Shown: positions 50,508 to 60,176 of the stretch, piece after piece | Layout of the letters: each line of letters starts with the position of its first letter | Position numbering within the stretch: position 1 is the first letter of the stretch | Origin: Pseudarthrobacter sp. NamE5 | GTDB taxonomy: Bacteria > Actinomycetota > Actinomycetes > Actinomycetales > Micrococcaceae | Assembly (NCBI RefSeq): GCF_005796225.1 | Contig: NZ_VAHO01000003.1 | Span: forward strand, 62,001 to 126,000 | Reading direction: 5' to 3' | Length of the DNA stretch: 64,000 nt | Program-made: the position numbers and the translations under genes | The notes under the pieces: model-generated | Told to the model about the DNA's origin: nothing | Database searches by the model: none | Seen by the model: the letters and a program-made list of their open reading frames with translations, nothing else

Positions 50508-50537
50508 CGGGCGGACCGCCTTTCGCGGTCCGCCCGG
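50508..50537 (+). terminator. Intercistronic hairpin after binding protein 1
   Basis: A 13-bp perfect stem (CCGGGCGGACCGC with its complement) and short loop lies between the binding-protein gene and the permease. Such hairpins often protect the upstream message or attenuate readthrough, giving more binding protein than permease. A degraded version follows binding protein 2 at about 57910-57938. Confidence 0.75.
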
Positions 50538-50569
50538 GATTCATAAGCCAACTACGTCTGAGAGCAACC

Positions 50570-51354
50570 ATGGACTGGTTCAACACCATCATCCGCACCT
50601 TTTTCGACTTCAAGGCGATGGCCGAAGTCCTCCCGCAACTCCTCGGAGTCGGGCTCGTCAATACGCTGATCATCTCTATCGCGGCAACTATTCTCGGCGT
50701 GGTCCTGGGCATGGTGATTGCCGTGATGGGCATCTCGCCCTCCAAATGGCTTCGCGTACCGGCACGGATTTACACCGATCTGTTTCGAGGCCTTCCCGCG
50801 ATCCTGACCATCCTGCTGATCGGTCAGGGGTTTGCACGATTCAGCCAGTCGGTCTTCGGGCCCTCACCCTATCCGTTGGGCATCATTGCCCTGAGCCTGA
50901 TCGCAAGCGCCTACATCGGCGAAATCTTCCGCGCCGGGATCCAAAGTGTCGACAAGGGCCAAGGCGAGGCTTGCCGTGCCCTGGGCATGAGCTACGCCAA
51001 GTCCATGGCCCTGGTAGTGATCCCGCAAGGCATCCGCCGCGTACTGCCCGCTCTGGTGAACCAGTTCATCGCCATCGTCAAGGACTCCTCGCTCGTTTAC
51101 TTCCTGGGCCTGTTGGTCAGCGAGCGGGAACTGTTCCGCGTAGGCCAGGATGCCGCCGTTCTCTCGGGTAATCTCTCGCCACTGGTGGCGGCGGGCATCT
51201 TCTACCTGATCATCACGGTTCCCCTGACCCACTTGGTCAATTACTTCGACGCCAGGTTCCGCACCGGCCGGCGCCGCCCCGCACCGCCGACCAGCGGTTT
51301 GAAGGAAGTCAATGAACTCGATGCGGCCTCGCCGCTGATCACCGGGAGCAACAC

Positions 51355-51358
<4 letters not shown>
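50570..51358 (+). CDS. ABC transporter permease (polar amino acid type)
   Basis: 262 residues with five or so membrane segments. [24 protein letters not shown] near residue 19 is the HAAT/PAAT family start, and the EAA loop is [35 protein letters not shown] (near 124-158), the site that contacts the ATPase. Its stop overlaps the ATPase start by ATGA. The family moves amino acids, opines and their conjugates, consistent with an amino-acid-containing substrate for this cluster. A single permease gene suggests a homodimer. Confidence 0.92.
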
Positions 51359-52133
<775 letters not shown>

Positions 52134-52137
<4 letters not shown>

Positions 52138-53195
52138 TGCGGGAAGTTGCAGCCTCACCCATACGGACAGCAGTCGTGGGATTCGGCATTTCCGGCAAAG
52201 TCTTCCACGCCCCGCTCATCGCAGCGGATCCTGGCTACTCGCTGGACCTCATCGTCACAGCTGATCCAGACCGGGCTGCGGAGGCGGCCAGGCTTTACCC
52301 CCAAGCCCGGATCGTTCCAACCCCGGATGACATGTTCGCCCTCTCCGGCGGTCTTGACCTGGTAATCCTTGGAACTCCGCCGCTCACCCATTTCGACCTT
52401 GCCTCCACGGCCATGGCGCACGGGCTCCATGTGGTCGTGGACAAGCCGTTCGTTACCACATCGGCTCATGGCGAAGGCCTCATTTCCCAGGCGGCCGAAG
52501 CCGGAGTCCAGCTCACGGTCTTTCAAAACCGACGGTGGGACGCAGATTTCCTGACGCTCAAAAAGTTGTTGCGGGAACGCGCCCTGGGCGAGGTCCGCAG
52601 CTTCGAGTCCCGCTTCGAATGGTGGCGGCCGGAAGGCTTCGGGAATTGGCGCGACACCGCTTCTTTGGCGGAAGGCGGCGGGATCCTCCACGACCTCGGC
52701 GCCCACCTGATCGACCAGGCGATCCAGCTGTTTGGACCGGTCGAAGAGTGTTACGGGGAGACGGCAAACCACGGCCCGCATCAGAACGGAGCTGACACGG
52801 AGGCCTTCGTGTCACTGCTTCATAAATCCGGTGTCCGGTCCAGGCTGTGGATGAACGGCATGGCAGCGCAGGTCGGCCCACGCTTCCACGTCCTGGGTTC
52901 CCGGGCCGGCTACACCAAATCGGGCCTGGATAGCCAGGAACCTGCCCTGGCAGCGGGTATTTCCCCGTTGGACTCTTCGTATGGTGTTGAGCCCCAGGAC
53001 GCTTGGGGGGTCCTGGGGATCGACGGTTCCACGACGAGCGTTCCCGCTAAAACCGGGGCCTACCCCCAGTTCTACGCAGAACTGGGGGCCGCCCTTCGCG
53101 GTGAAGGCCCCTTGCCGGTCGACCCGGCCGAGTCCCTTGAAGTCCTTCGAACCATTGAAAAAAGTCATGCGTTCGCCTGGCTGAAACAGAACTGA
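52134..53195 (+). CDS. Gfo/Idh/MocA-family oxidoreductase
   Basis: 353 residues. N-terminal Rossmann domain: [22 protein letters not shown] near residue 14, then [32 protein letters not shown] (near 79-110) with the catalytic lysine of the VDKPF (EKP-like) motif. The C-terminal domain has [36 protein letters not shown] near 161-197. These enzymes oxidise or reduce sugars, cyclitols and sugar-derived opines with NAD(P). MocA-type enzymes of opine catabolism belong here. It overlaps the ATPase gene, so the substrate is probably what the transporter brings in. Confidence 0.9.
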
Positions 53196-53266
53196 GCAGC
53201 CCAGGTGCAGTGCCCTCCGGCCTTGGGCATCATCATCGTCCCAAACACACCCAGAAAGGGAGAACC

Positions 53267-54448
53267 ATGTCCTCCACAGCTCCAGCCAAACACGTTGCCG
53301 TTATTGGCGGCGGCATCCTCGGCGCATCGACCTGCATGCACCTCGCACGGGCAGGCGCACAGGTGACACTTGTAACAGCAGGCCCCCTCGCGAACGGGGC
53401 CTCGAGCCGCTCGATCGCATGGCTGAACTCATCGGGTGCCCGCACCGCGGAATACCACTACCTGCGGATGCTTGCCATCGACCGTTACCGCACCTGGAGC
53501 GCGCACCATCCCGAGAGCCGCGCCTACATCCGATTCGATGGCGCAATGAAGTGGGCCGGCGACAATGAAACGTTCCGCGACACCTTCGCCTTCGAGCGTT
53601 CAACCGGGTACCACTCTGTCTGGGTCGAGCGTGCTGACGTGGCCAGGATCGCACCTGACGTGAACGCCGACGCGGTGGCCGAAGAAGGCGCCATTTACAA
53701 CCCGGGTGAAGGCTGGCTGAACATGCCGGACTTCATCCCGGCGCTGGTGGCTGACGCAGTGGCCAATGGCGCGGAGGTCCTCGAGAACGCCGGCGATGTC
53801 CGTGTCGACGTGCAGGACGGTGCCGTGGCCGGCGTGATACTCGGTGACGGGACCCGGCTGGCCGCCGACCAAGTAGTGTTGGCAACCGGCGGTGAGGTTC
53901 CAGCCCAGCTCGCCGCCTTGGGCGTAACGATTCCGGATGCCACTCCCGCCGCGTTTGTGCTGTTCACCGATCCGATCGACGTTGAAGTAAAGACCGTGCT
54001 GAACACGCCGCGCGTCGCGGTGCGGCCCACGCCTGACGGTCGACTCGTACTCGATTCCGATTGGGCTGAGCAGTCGGTGATTGTTGAGGACGACGGTTCA
54101 TTCACGGTTCCGGAAGAGTCTGTGCAGGGCCTGCTCGACGAGGCTTCGAAGGTGCTTGCGGGGAACCCGCGACTGACTGCGCAGAAAGTTGGTGCAGGGC
54201 TTAAACCCATTCCGGGTGACGGCGAACCGGTGGTGGGCCCGGTGCCTGCAATCACGGGGCTGCACGTGATGTTCACGCATTCGGGCGCAACGCTCGGGCT
54301 TATTCTTGGTGAACTTCTCGCCGAGGAGATCCTCACCGGAGCCTCGTCTCCCGTGCTGGCGTCCTTCCGGCTTGACCGCTTCGATACTGGTGTTGCCGCG
54401 TCAGAGGCTGTGAGCACAGGGGCGTGGGCGCCCGTTAACCAGAACTAG
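53267..54448 (+). CDS. DAO-family FAD-dependent oxidoreductase
   Basis: 393 residues. Dinucleotide-binding motif HVAVIGGGILGASTCMHLARAG at about residues 9-30, the GASSRSIAWLNSSGARTAEYHY segment near 46 as in sarcosine/amino acid oxidases, and the C-terminal second FAD contact GLHVMFTHSGATLGLILGELLAEEI near 344. The family oxidises secondary amines, N-methyl amino acids, D-amino acids and fructosyl amino acids. Beside a kinase and deglycase-like gene, a fructosyl-amine oxidase or dehydrogenase is a fair guess. ATG 53267 has GAAAGGGAGAA just upstream. A 15-bp hairpin follows. Confidence 0.87.
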   Translation: MSSTAPAKHVAVIGGGILGASTCMHLARAGAQVTLVTAGPLANGASSRSIAWLNSSGARTAEYHYLRMLAIDRYRTWSAHHPESRAYIRFDGAMKWAGDNETFRDTFAFERSTGYHSVWVERADVARIAPDVNADAVAEEGAIYNPGEGWLNMPDFIPALVADAVANGAEVLENAGDVRVDVQDGAVAGVILGDGTRLAADQVVLATGGEVPAQLAALGVTIPDATPAAFVLFTDPIDVEVKTVLNTPRVAVRPTPDGRLVLDSDWAEQSVIVEDDGSFTVPEESVQGLLDEASKVLAGNPRLTAQKVGAGLKPIPGDGEPVVGPVPAITGLHVMFTHSGATLGLILGELLAEEILTGASSPVLASFRLDRFDTGVAASEAVSTGAWAPVNQN

Positions 54449-54451
54449 CAG

Positions 54452-54491
54452 CCGGGAAGTGGTGGACACCACCGCCTCCACCACTTCCCGG
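54452..54491. terminator. Hairpin between convergent oxidoreductase and LacI2 genes
   Basis: CCGGGAAGTGGTGGA (54452-54466) and TCCACCACTTCCCGG (54477-54491) are perfect complements around a 10-base loop. It begins four bases after the stop at 54448. Confidence 0.85.
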
Positions 54492-54562
54492 GCGGCGCGC
54501 CATGCGGACTGGCATCTTCCGTCCGCACAAACGTGGTGGCTGTACTACTTACCTTGTACTTC

Positions 54563-55651
54563 CTATGGAGGAGGGCCCACCGAGTCCCGGATGTTGAGCC
54601 GTGCTTCCAGGACGTTATGCTTCGGAACGGATGTCTCGCCGGCGATCCTGGCAAGGAGAAGTTCCGCTGCCATTGAGCCGATGCGATGCACTGGCTGGTG
54701 GACGGATGTTATAGCCGGTTGCATGAATGCCATCCAGTCGAGGTCGTCGAAGCAGAGGACAGAAAGGTGCTCCGGGACCTTGATTTTGAGGTCGGCGATG
54801 GCCTGCATGAGTCCATGGGACATGGTTCCGTCGGCCGTGAAAACGGCGGTAGGTCGGTGGCCTGACTCGAGGAGTCGAACAGCTTCGTTGCGTGCGGCCT
54901 CTGAGGAGTAGGATCCCACGCGGCGGATCAGTTGCGTCTGCACGGGGATTTGGGCGTCCCGGTGGGCGTCGAGGTATCCGAGTAGCCGCTGCCAGCTTGG
55001 GTAGAGCGTTTGCGGTGTCACCGGCGAAAAGGCCGTTTGGGCGACAAAGTCCTCAAGGCTCCCACTTTCGAGCTGCTCCAGTTCAGCGATGATTCCTATA
55101 CGTTTATGGCCTGCCTTCAGCAGGTATGCGACCGCGTCACGCGCAGAGCCCCGATTGTCCACCGTCACCGAGTCTGCTGCCAGGTTGTACGCTGCCCGGT
55201 CTATTTGGACTGTTGGGCAGCCGCCGGCTATGAGACTGCGGAGATGTTCGGATCCCTGGACGTCGCAGGGCGTGATGATGAGCCCGTCGACGCGTTTTTC
55301 GAGGAGAAGCTGGACGGCTTCCTTTTCGCGTTCAAGCTTTTCATCACTGTTGGTGAGGATGACGCCGAACCCCCTTGATCGTGCCACATCACCGATCCCT
55401 CGCAGGACCCGGGCATAAAAGGCATTGTCGATGTCAGCGGCGACCACGCCTATGGTTTGGCTTCGGCCTGTGACGAGGCTTCGGGCGACCATGTTCGGCT
55501 TGTAGCCCAGTTTCCGCGCCGCAGCTTGAACCCGGGCGGCAACCTCATTACTGGTATAACCGTAACCGCCCAGCGCCCGCCCGGCTGTAGCCGTGCTGAC
55601 ACCGGCTTCGGCTGCGACCTGAGTAATGGTGATCCTAGGCGGTGGCGACAT
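54563..55651 (-). CDS. LacI-family transcriptional regulator 2
   Basis: 362 residues. Helix-turn-helix ITITQVAAEAGVSTATAGRALGGYGYTSNEVAARV (residues 6-41), hinge LGYKPNMVARSLVTGRSQTIGVVAAD, then the sensor domain. The recognition helix ATAGRALGGYG parallels [14 protein letters not shown] helix of LacI1, so both may read related operators. Candidate sites with a central CG occur at 56752-56765 and 56906-56919, upstream of the kinase and second binding protein. It converges with the FAD oxidoreductase. It lies 213 bases beyond the end of the kinase gene and on the same strand. Confidence 0.9.
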   Translation of the reverse strand: MSPPPRITITQVAAEAGVSTATAGRALGGYGYTSNEVAARVQAAARKLGYKPNMVARSLVTGRSQTIGVVAADIDNAFYARVLRGIGDVARSRGFGVILTNSDEKLEREKEAVQLLLEKRVDGLIITPCDVQGSEHLRSLIAGGCPTVQIDRAAYNLAADSVTVDNRGSARDAVAYLLKAGHKRIGIIAELEQLESGSLEDFVAQTAFSPVTPQTLYPSWQRLLGYLDAHRDAQIPVQTQLIRRVGSYSSEAARNEAVRLLESGHRPTAVFTADGTMSHGLMQAIADLKIKVPEHLSVLCFDDLDWMAFMQPAITSVHQPVHRIGSMAAELLLARIAGETSVPKHNVLEARLNIRDSVGPPP

Positions 55652-55786
55652 GGAATTCTTTCCGTAATTTTGAGTGTTCCGAGCTGTGTGTGCAGCCGGA
55701 GCCGCGGGTCAGTAGCTTACCTTCCATAACAGCGCCCCTTCGAGATGCAGCGTCGCACTGCGCGAGGAGGCCAGGATGGATCAAGC

Positions 55787-55840
55787 ACGGGGAAATAATT
55801 TCCCGTTACTTTGTCCGTCGGTTCCACGTCCGTCGGTTCC
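55787..55840. repeat. Palindrome and 13-base direct repeat upstream of lacI2
   Basis: 55787-55806 reads ACGGGGAAATAATTTCCCGT, a near-perfect palindrome. Just after it GTCCGTCGGTTCC occurs twice, at 55813-55825 and 55828-55840 (period 15). They lie between the kinase stop and the LacI2 start, both minus strand; the palindrome may be a terminator or operator. Nothing else is seen in 55652-55864. Confidence 0.5.
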
Positions 55841-55864
55841 GCAGTTTTGGTGTCCCTGGTTTCG

Positions 55865-56719
55865 TCAGTGCAGGGTTTCCAGTGATGCGGAGCCGAGTTG
55901 TGACGGCGAAGGCATGACGGTGAGCGGTTCTCCTTTCCCGAACGCTCCGAGCCTGCTGCATGTGAGGGCAGACGCTTCCGAAGCCTTGGTCAAGGCTTCA
56001 GGTGGGTTGTTCGCTCGCAGGAGCTCAGTCAAAACGGTAGCGATGTAGGTGTCCCCGGCCCCCAGAGTGTCCACCACGGTGGTGTTTGCCGCCGGGGCAT
56101 TGTAAGTGTGCTCCCCGTTCACCAGGACGGCGCCCTCTGCTCCCCGTGTCACCAGCGCCCAAGTCGCGCCAAGCGCGATCGCATGCCGGGCAAGATCGAG
56201 TCCCTCGCCCGCGGTGAGATCTCCTCCTGAAAAGGAGGCGAGATAACAGTGCGGTGCCACCGCCCTGAGCAGGGCGGTATCCCTGTTGGTGGAGAAGTCG
56301 AAGGACAGGCGTGCTACGGATGCGAGGTCCAGTGTCAAATGCTCCAGGGCGCTGGAGACGCTGAGGTGGACAGCATCAAAACCGGTGGCCGGTGTAACGA
56401 ACCCTCCATCGAATTCAAGCCGTGAGACTCCGAACCCGACTTCCCGGAACACCCTGTCCCCGTTGTTCCGGCCAATCACGCAGTACGCGGTGCTGCCGGT
56501 CCGAACCTGCACAAAGTCCGTGGACACGCCTTCGAGAGTCAGGGCGTTCCGGATCAAACCCCCGGCGGCATCCGTTCCGATGGTGCCGGCGTAGGCTGCC
56601 CTTGCTCCCGCGCGCCGGGCGAAAACGGCGACGTTCAGGGCGTTTCCACCCGCAAAAACCTGCCCCTCGTCCAAGTAGCAGTCAACGACGTTGTCCCTCG
56701 CTGTCAAGATCGAAACCAT
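55865..56719 (-). CDS. PfkB-family carbohydrate kinase (FrlD-like)
   Basis: 284 residues of the ribokinase/PfkB family. FAGGNALNVAVFARRAGARAAYAGTIGTD (near 22-50) is the N-terminal substrate motif, and TTVVDTLGAGDTYIATVLTELLR (near 226-248) is the C-terminal anion-hole motif with the catalytic aspartate in GAGD. The slightly short length matches fructosamine/fructoselysine 6-kinases (FrlD) among PfkB proteins. It would phosphorylate the sugar part before the SIS-domain enzyme cleaves it. ATG 56719 with GGGAGG upstream is preferred to ATG 56737. A LacI-type operator lies 33 bases before it. Confidence 0.87.
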   Translation of the reverse strand: MVSILTARDNVVDCYLDEGQVFAGGNALNVAVFARRAGARAAYAGTIGTDAAGGLIRNALTLEGVSTDFVQVRTGSTAYCVIGRNNGDRVFREVGFGVSRLEFDGGFVTPATGFDAVHLSVSSALEHLTLDLASVARLSFDFSTNRDTALLRAVAPHCYLASFSGGDLTAGEGLDLARHAIALGATWALVTRGAEGAVLVNGEHTYNAPAANTTVVDTLGAGDTYIATVLTELLRANNPPEALTKASEASALTCSRLGAFGKGEPLTVMPSPSQLGSASLETLH

Positions 56720-56751
56720 GATGCCTCCCAAGTGCATTTATGACGAGCTTA

Positions 56752-56765
56752 TGAGAACGTTCGCA
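56752..56765. promoter_or_regulatory. LacI-type operator before the kinase gene
   Basis: TGAGAACGTTCGCA: a 14-base site built on the palindrome GAACGTTC with a central CG, as in most LacI/GalR operators, plus TG...CA at the ends. It lies 33 bases upstream of the PfkB start on the minus strand. Confidence 0.6.
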
Positions 56766-56905
56766 GAATGTCGAGGGAGTTTTATCCATAAGACGGTTCG
56801 TTCCTCAGCGAAGCTCAGCTCCTCGCCCGCCTGCCGCGCATACAGAATCCGAGGCTCAAGTAACTCTTGACGGGGCTGGGGAGTGAAATGTAGCTTTGCC
56901 GTACC

Positions 56906-56919
56906 TGATAACGCTCTCA
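56906..56919. promoter_or_regulatory. LacI-type operator before binding protein 2
   Basis: TGATAACGCTCTCA, agreeing with TGAGAACGTTCGCA in 10 of 14 bases and with the same TGA...TCA frame and central CG. It is about 70 bases before the start of the second binding protein. With the site at 56752 it would let one LacI protein control both divergent genes. Confidence 0.5.
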
Positions 56920-56988
56920 CACTCGCTGCGAGGCGTTCCGATGAAATCGAGCCTTCAAGCGGCTGTCTCTTCGCAGATTGGAAAGCAA

Positions 56989-57861
56989 ATGCCCACGTAC
57001 AGTTCAAAAAAGTTCCGTCTCGTTGTGGCGATGGCATCGGCAGCCATGATTGCTGCTCTCGTCACCGCATGCGGCGGCAGTGCCTCATCCTCTCCTTCTG
57101 AGGACAATCCGTACGCGCTGATCCAGCCCGGCACTGTCAGGGTTGCCAGCGTCGGGGACCTGAAGCCCTATGCCTTTGCCGATGGGCAGGGTGATTTCAC
57201 CGGTTTCGATGTTGAGCTTTTCAAGAACGTGGCGAAGCGGGCTGGAGTCGACAACGTCGTCTTCACCGGCCAGGACTTCTCGGCGATCCTTCCCGCGGTG
57301 GCCAACGGACAGTTCGACGTCGGAGTGGCCGCCATCGGAATCACCGAAAAGCGCAAAGAAACCGTGGACTTCTCCAACGGCTACCTCGCCGGCTACCTGA
57401 CCGTCCTGACCACCAAAGACACCGGCATCAAGGACGCCAACGGCCTGTCCGGCAAACGGCTTGGCGTGGTCCAAGGCACGCTGCAGGAAGCCTACGCAGC
57501 GAAGAACTTCACCACCGCAAACCTGGTCCGCTTCCCCGACAACAACTCCGCAATCGCAGCCGTCAACAGCGGCTCAGCCGACGCCCACTTCCTCGACTAC
57601 GAAACTGCGCAGGACTACACGGAACAGCACGGCCTGGTAAGCGTAGCGGACATCCCCTCGTTTGATGCTCCGGCAGGCTTCGCCATCGCCAAGGACAAGA
57701 CCGCTTTCAAGGAGGCCCTGAACAAGGCCCTGGCAGAAGCCATGGAAGACGGCACCTGGAAGACCCTGTACCAGAAGTGGTTCCCGGGATCACCAATGCC
57801 CGAGCAGTACCTGCCCAAAGCCGAGCAGACCGCAACACCGGCCCCCACCGCAGCTAAGTAA
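56989..57861 (+). CDS. ABC transporter substrate-binding lipoprotein 2 (duplicate)
   Basis: 290 residues. Signal with lipobox: [24 protein letters not shown]. From residue ~38 on it is nearly identical to the protein at 49596-50462, with the few changes scattered (for example [13 protein letters not shown] against [13 protein letters not shown]). The last part of the genes shares 113 identical bases (50289-50401 and 57687-57799). No permease or ATPase accompanies it, so it must dock on the shared transporter at 50570-52137 or serve another. ATG 56989 is chosen by analogy with copy 1; ATG 56941 is an alternative in frame. Confidence 0.87.
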   Translation: MPTYSSKKFRLVVAMASAAMIAALVTACGGSASSSPSEDNPYALIQPGTVRVASVGDLKPYAFADGQGDFTGFDVELFKNVAKRAGVDNVVFTGQDFSAILPAVANGQFDVGVAAIGITEKRKETVDFSNGYLAGYLTVLTTKDTGIKDANGLSGKRLGVVQGTLQEAYAAKNFTTANLVRFPDNNSAIAAVNSGSADAHFLDYETAQDYTEQHGLVSVADIPSFDAPAGFAIAKDKTAFKEALNKALAEAMEDGTWKTLYQKWFPGSPMPEQYLPKAEQTATPAPTAAK

Positions 57862-57971
57862 GACCTGACCGAACACGGCCGGAAACCAGCCGGCTGAGAC
57901 CTGCCTGGGCGGACCGCCCATCGCGATCCACCCGGATGCCACGCCTGTCACACGGAAATAGAGGAACAACA

Positions 57972-58988
57972 ATGACCGACGGCACCTTCATTGGAATACA
58001 GCCTGTTAAAGACATCCCTGGCGATATCCGCGGATCCCAGGAGCACGCCTTGACCCTCTGGCCGGAAATCAGCTCATATGTCCTGGGCCTGCCGGAGCTC
58101 AACAGGGTCTACCTTGTCGGCGCCGGAGGCTCACTTTCCGGCCTGCACGCCGCACAGTACTTCCTGGACCGGCGGGCCACAACGCCGGTGACATCCGTAA
58201 ACTCTGACGAGTTTTACTACCGTGCATCACCCGGCGTGGGGCCAGGCGCTCTGGTTATCTTACTTTCTGCTGCAGGCATGACCCCCGAAACCGCAAAGGC
58301 GGCCTCCTGGGCGCAGGAGCGGGGCGCCGCTGTTGTAGCAGTGACCCTGAACGCTGAAGGCGCCCTGGCACAAGCAGTCAACACCGCCTTTATTGCCAAG
58401 AATGGGGACGGCAACCAGGTCCTCCTTCAACTGCTCGCCCTCGCAATTTTGGAACGCGAGGGCCAGAACGTCTCCACAGAGCTCTCGGCCCTGGATGCAC
58501 TGCCGGCCGCCACCGAAACCGCGGTTCAGGCGTTCGAGCCTTACGCCGCCAAAATCGCTGAGAACATGAAGGACGTTCCTGTAACGTACCTCATCGCTTC
58601 GGGATCCCTGCAGGGCATGGGCACCACCTTCACCAGTTGCTTCCTTCAGGAAATGCAGTGGATGCACGCGGCAACCATCAACGCAAACGAGTTCTTCCAA
58701 GGTGCCTTCGAGGTCTTCGACAAAAACACCAAAAGCATCCTGTACTTGGGCGAAGACGAAACCCGTCCCATGGCAGAACGTGCCGACCGTTTCCTGGAGG
58801 AGTACAGCGGCGAGACGTTCCGGGTAGATAGCCGTGAACTTGAGCTTCCCGGCATTTCCCCTGAACTGCGCGCGTTCGTCGCCCCTCTGGTCTTCTATAC
58901 CATTTCATTCCGGCTCGCAGCCCACTACGCAGCCGTGCGGGGGTATTCGCTCGAAGGACGCCGCTACATGTGGCAGTTCGCCTACTAG
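57972..58988 (+). CDS. SIS-domain protein, fructosamine-6-phosphate deglycase-like
   Basis: 338 residues with two SIS (sugar isomerase) halves. VYLVGAGGSLSGLHAAQYFLDRR near residue 46 is the first phosphosugar-binding loop, VILLSAAGMTPETAKAASWAQERGA near 95 the second, and NANEFFQGAFEVFDKNTKSILYLGEDETRP near 235-265 the catalytic Glu region resembling FrlB. FrlB-type enzymes cleave fructoselysine 6-phosphate into glucose 6-phosphate and the amino acid. The C-terminal GYSLEGRRYMWQFAY is a variant of the usual end of the GlmS-like fold. AGAGGAAC precedes ATG 57972. With the PfkB kinase this makes a two-step deglycation route. Confidence 0.85.
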   Translation: MTDGTFIGIQPVKDIPGDIRGSQEHALTLWPEISSYVLGLPELNRVYLVGAGGSLSGLHAAQYFLDRRATTPVTSVNSDEFYYRASPGVGPGALVILLSAAGMTPETAKAASWAQERGAAVVAVTLNAEGALAQAVNTAFIAKNGDGNQVLLQLLALAILEREGQNVSTELSALDALPAATETAVQAFEPYAAKIAENMKDVPVTYLIASGSLQGMGTTFTSCFLQEMQWMHAATINANEFFQGAFEVFDKNTKSILYLGEDETRPMAERADRFLEEYSGETFRVDSRELELPGISPELRAFVAPLVFYTISFRLAAHYAAVRGYSLEGRRYMWQFAY

Positions 58989-59002
58989 TAAGACCCGAGA
59001 GA

Positions 59003-59044
59003 ATCCGGGAGGGGTTGCTGAGCCCCTCCCGGATACTCCTTTTA
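59003..59044 (+). terminator. Intrinsic terminator after the SIS gene
   Basis: A 12-bp perfect stem (ATCCGGGAGGGG with CCCCTCCCGGAT) and TTTT tail. It marks the end of the LacI cluster. In the 635 bases 58989-59624 no further gene is convincing. Confidence 0.9.
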
Positions 59045-59371
59045 ATCTCTTTCGCGCCGCATCTTGTTCAGGGAACAAAGGTAGGGCCTGCGCGAGATGA
59101 GTGGCTGTCCCTGTCTTTTGTTTATCGCTGATGTTGCACCGTGCGTTGACCTGCCCAGACTAGGGAAGCTCTGCCTTCAGGAGCGCAATGCCGGAACCCT
59201 GGACTCTTGGGCGGGTCAATGGCTGGGATCGATTCGGGTATCCGCGGGAAAGATATTGGGAGCCGTTGGGGTAACTTCCGTAGCAGCAGCAGCAGCGGTG
59301 GACAACCCATGAGGATTGCCCCGGTTGTGGGCCGCACCATGCAAGTTTTTTAAACCTTTTGCCCTGGTTGC

Positions 59372-59398
59372 GTAACCCTTCGCAGGCCTGCAGCGATT
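59372..59398 (+). promoter_or_regulatory. Possible ECF promoter
   Basis: GTAACC (59372-59377), 16 bases, CGATT (59394-59398). The TGxGTAACC / CG-type spacing resembles some ECF sigma promoters and lies about 230 bases before the ECF gene, which such factors often control. Weak evidence. Confidence 0.25.
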
Positions 59399-59624
59399 AC
59401 CCCTATGTAGCGCCGGTCTGGAACTTGTCCCCCATCACGTTCCAGGCCGGCTCTTTCACTTTCCAATGGCAGGGGCAGCTGCCACAAAGGGACCTGCAGC
59501 GTACGCGTGGCAGTCCCGGGCGGTGGTTACTGAGGGGTAAAGTGATGCGGGGAAAAGCCGTTCCGCAGGACGGACAGCTTCTCCCCTCCAACAACTCCCT
59601 CTTTTGACTGGAAGCACTACGTCC

Positions 59625-60176
59625 GTGACTGATGCACTGGCAGACGAGGCCTTGCGGGACGAACCTGCCGGGGTCTCTGTCTTCAGCGTTGTCTACCGGA
59701 CCTATGCATCACAGGTCCTGGGCTATCTCACAGCCCGGGGAGTTGAAGATCCGGAGGCGGCCATGCAGGAGGTATTCCTTTCCGTCCTGCCGCGGCTTGC
59801 CTCTGTCCATGGCGGAGACGCCGGGCTGCGCACCTTTATTTTCTCGGTAGCCCATGCCCGGATGGTTGACGACCACCGGCGCCAAAGCCGAACCCCCGCC
59901 AAACTGCCCTTCGAGCCTGAGCTGGATCAACGGGAGGATTCCTCGGCCGAGTCGGAAGCCCTGCAAAGGATTTCGCCGCAGGAGGTTCTCGGACTGCTGG
60001 ACACCCTGCCGCAGGACCAGCGCGAGGTGCTCTCCCTTCGCCTCGTGGGCGGACTGACTGTGGAGCAGACGGCGGAGGCCATGGGCAAGAGCGGGGGCTC
60101 CGTGAAGCAGCTCCAGCGCCGTGCACTCCTCAAACTCCGGGAACTCGCGGAAGTGAAGGAATACCTCAAGCCATGA
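59625..60176 (+). CDS. ECF-type RNA polymerase sigma factor
   Basis: 183 residues. Region 2 (about residues 15-85): FSVVYRTYASQVLGYLTARG, then FIFSVAHARMVDDHRRQSR, the usual region 2.4 helix. Region 4 (about 115-175): LDTLPQDQREVLSLRLVGGLTVEQTAEAMGKSGGSVKQLQRRALLKLREL. It has no domain beyond a bare sigma2-sigma4. Start GTG 59625 with GGAAG ten bases upstream is preferred over TTG 59604. It overlaps the next gene by ATGA, the usual layout for a sigma factor and its anti-sigma factor. Confidence 0.88.
   Translation: MTDALADEALRDEPAGVSVFSVVYRTYASQVLGYLTARGVEDPEAAMQEVFLSVLPRLASVHGGDAGLRTFIFSVAHARMVDDHRRQSRTPAKLPFEPELDQREDSSAESEALQRISPQEVLGLLDTLPQDQREVLSLRLVGGLTVEQTAEAMGKSGGSVKQLQRRALLKLRELAEVKEYLKP

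Noticed and set aside
59097..59607. Two short plus-strand frames before the ECF sigma gene
   Set aside because: Irregular composition and no ribosome binding sites; treated as the noncoding upstream region.
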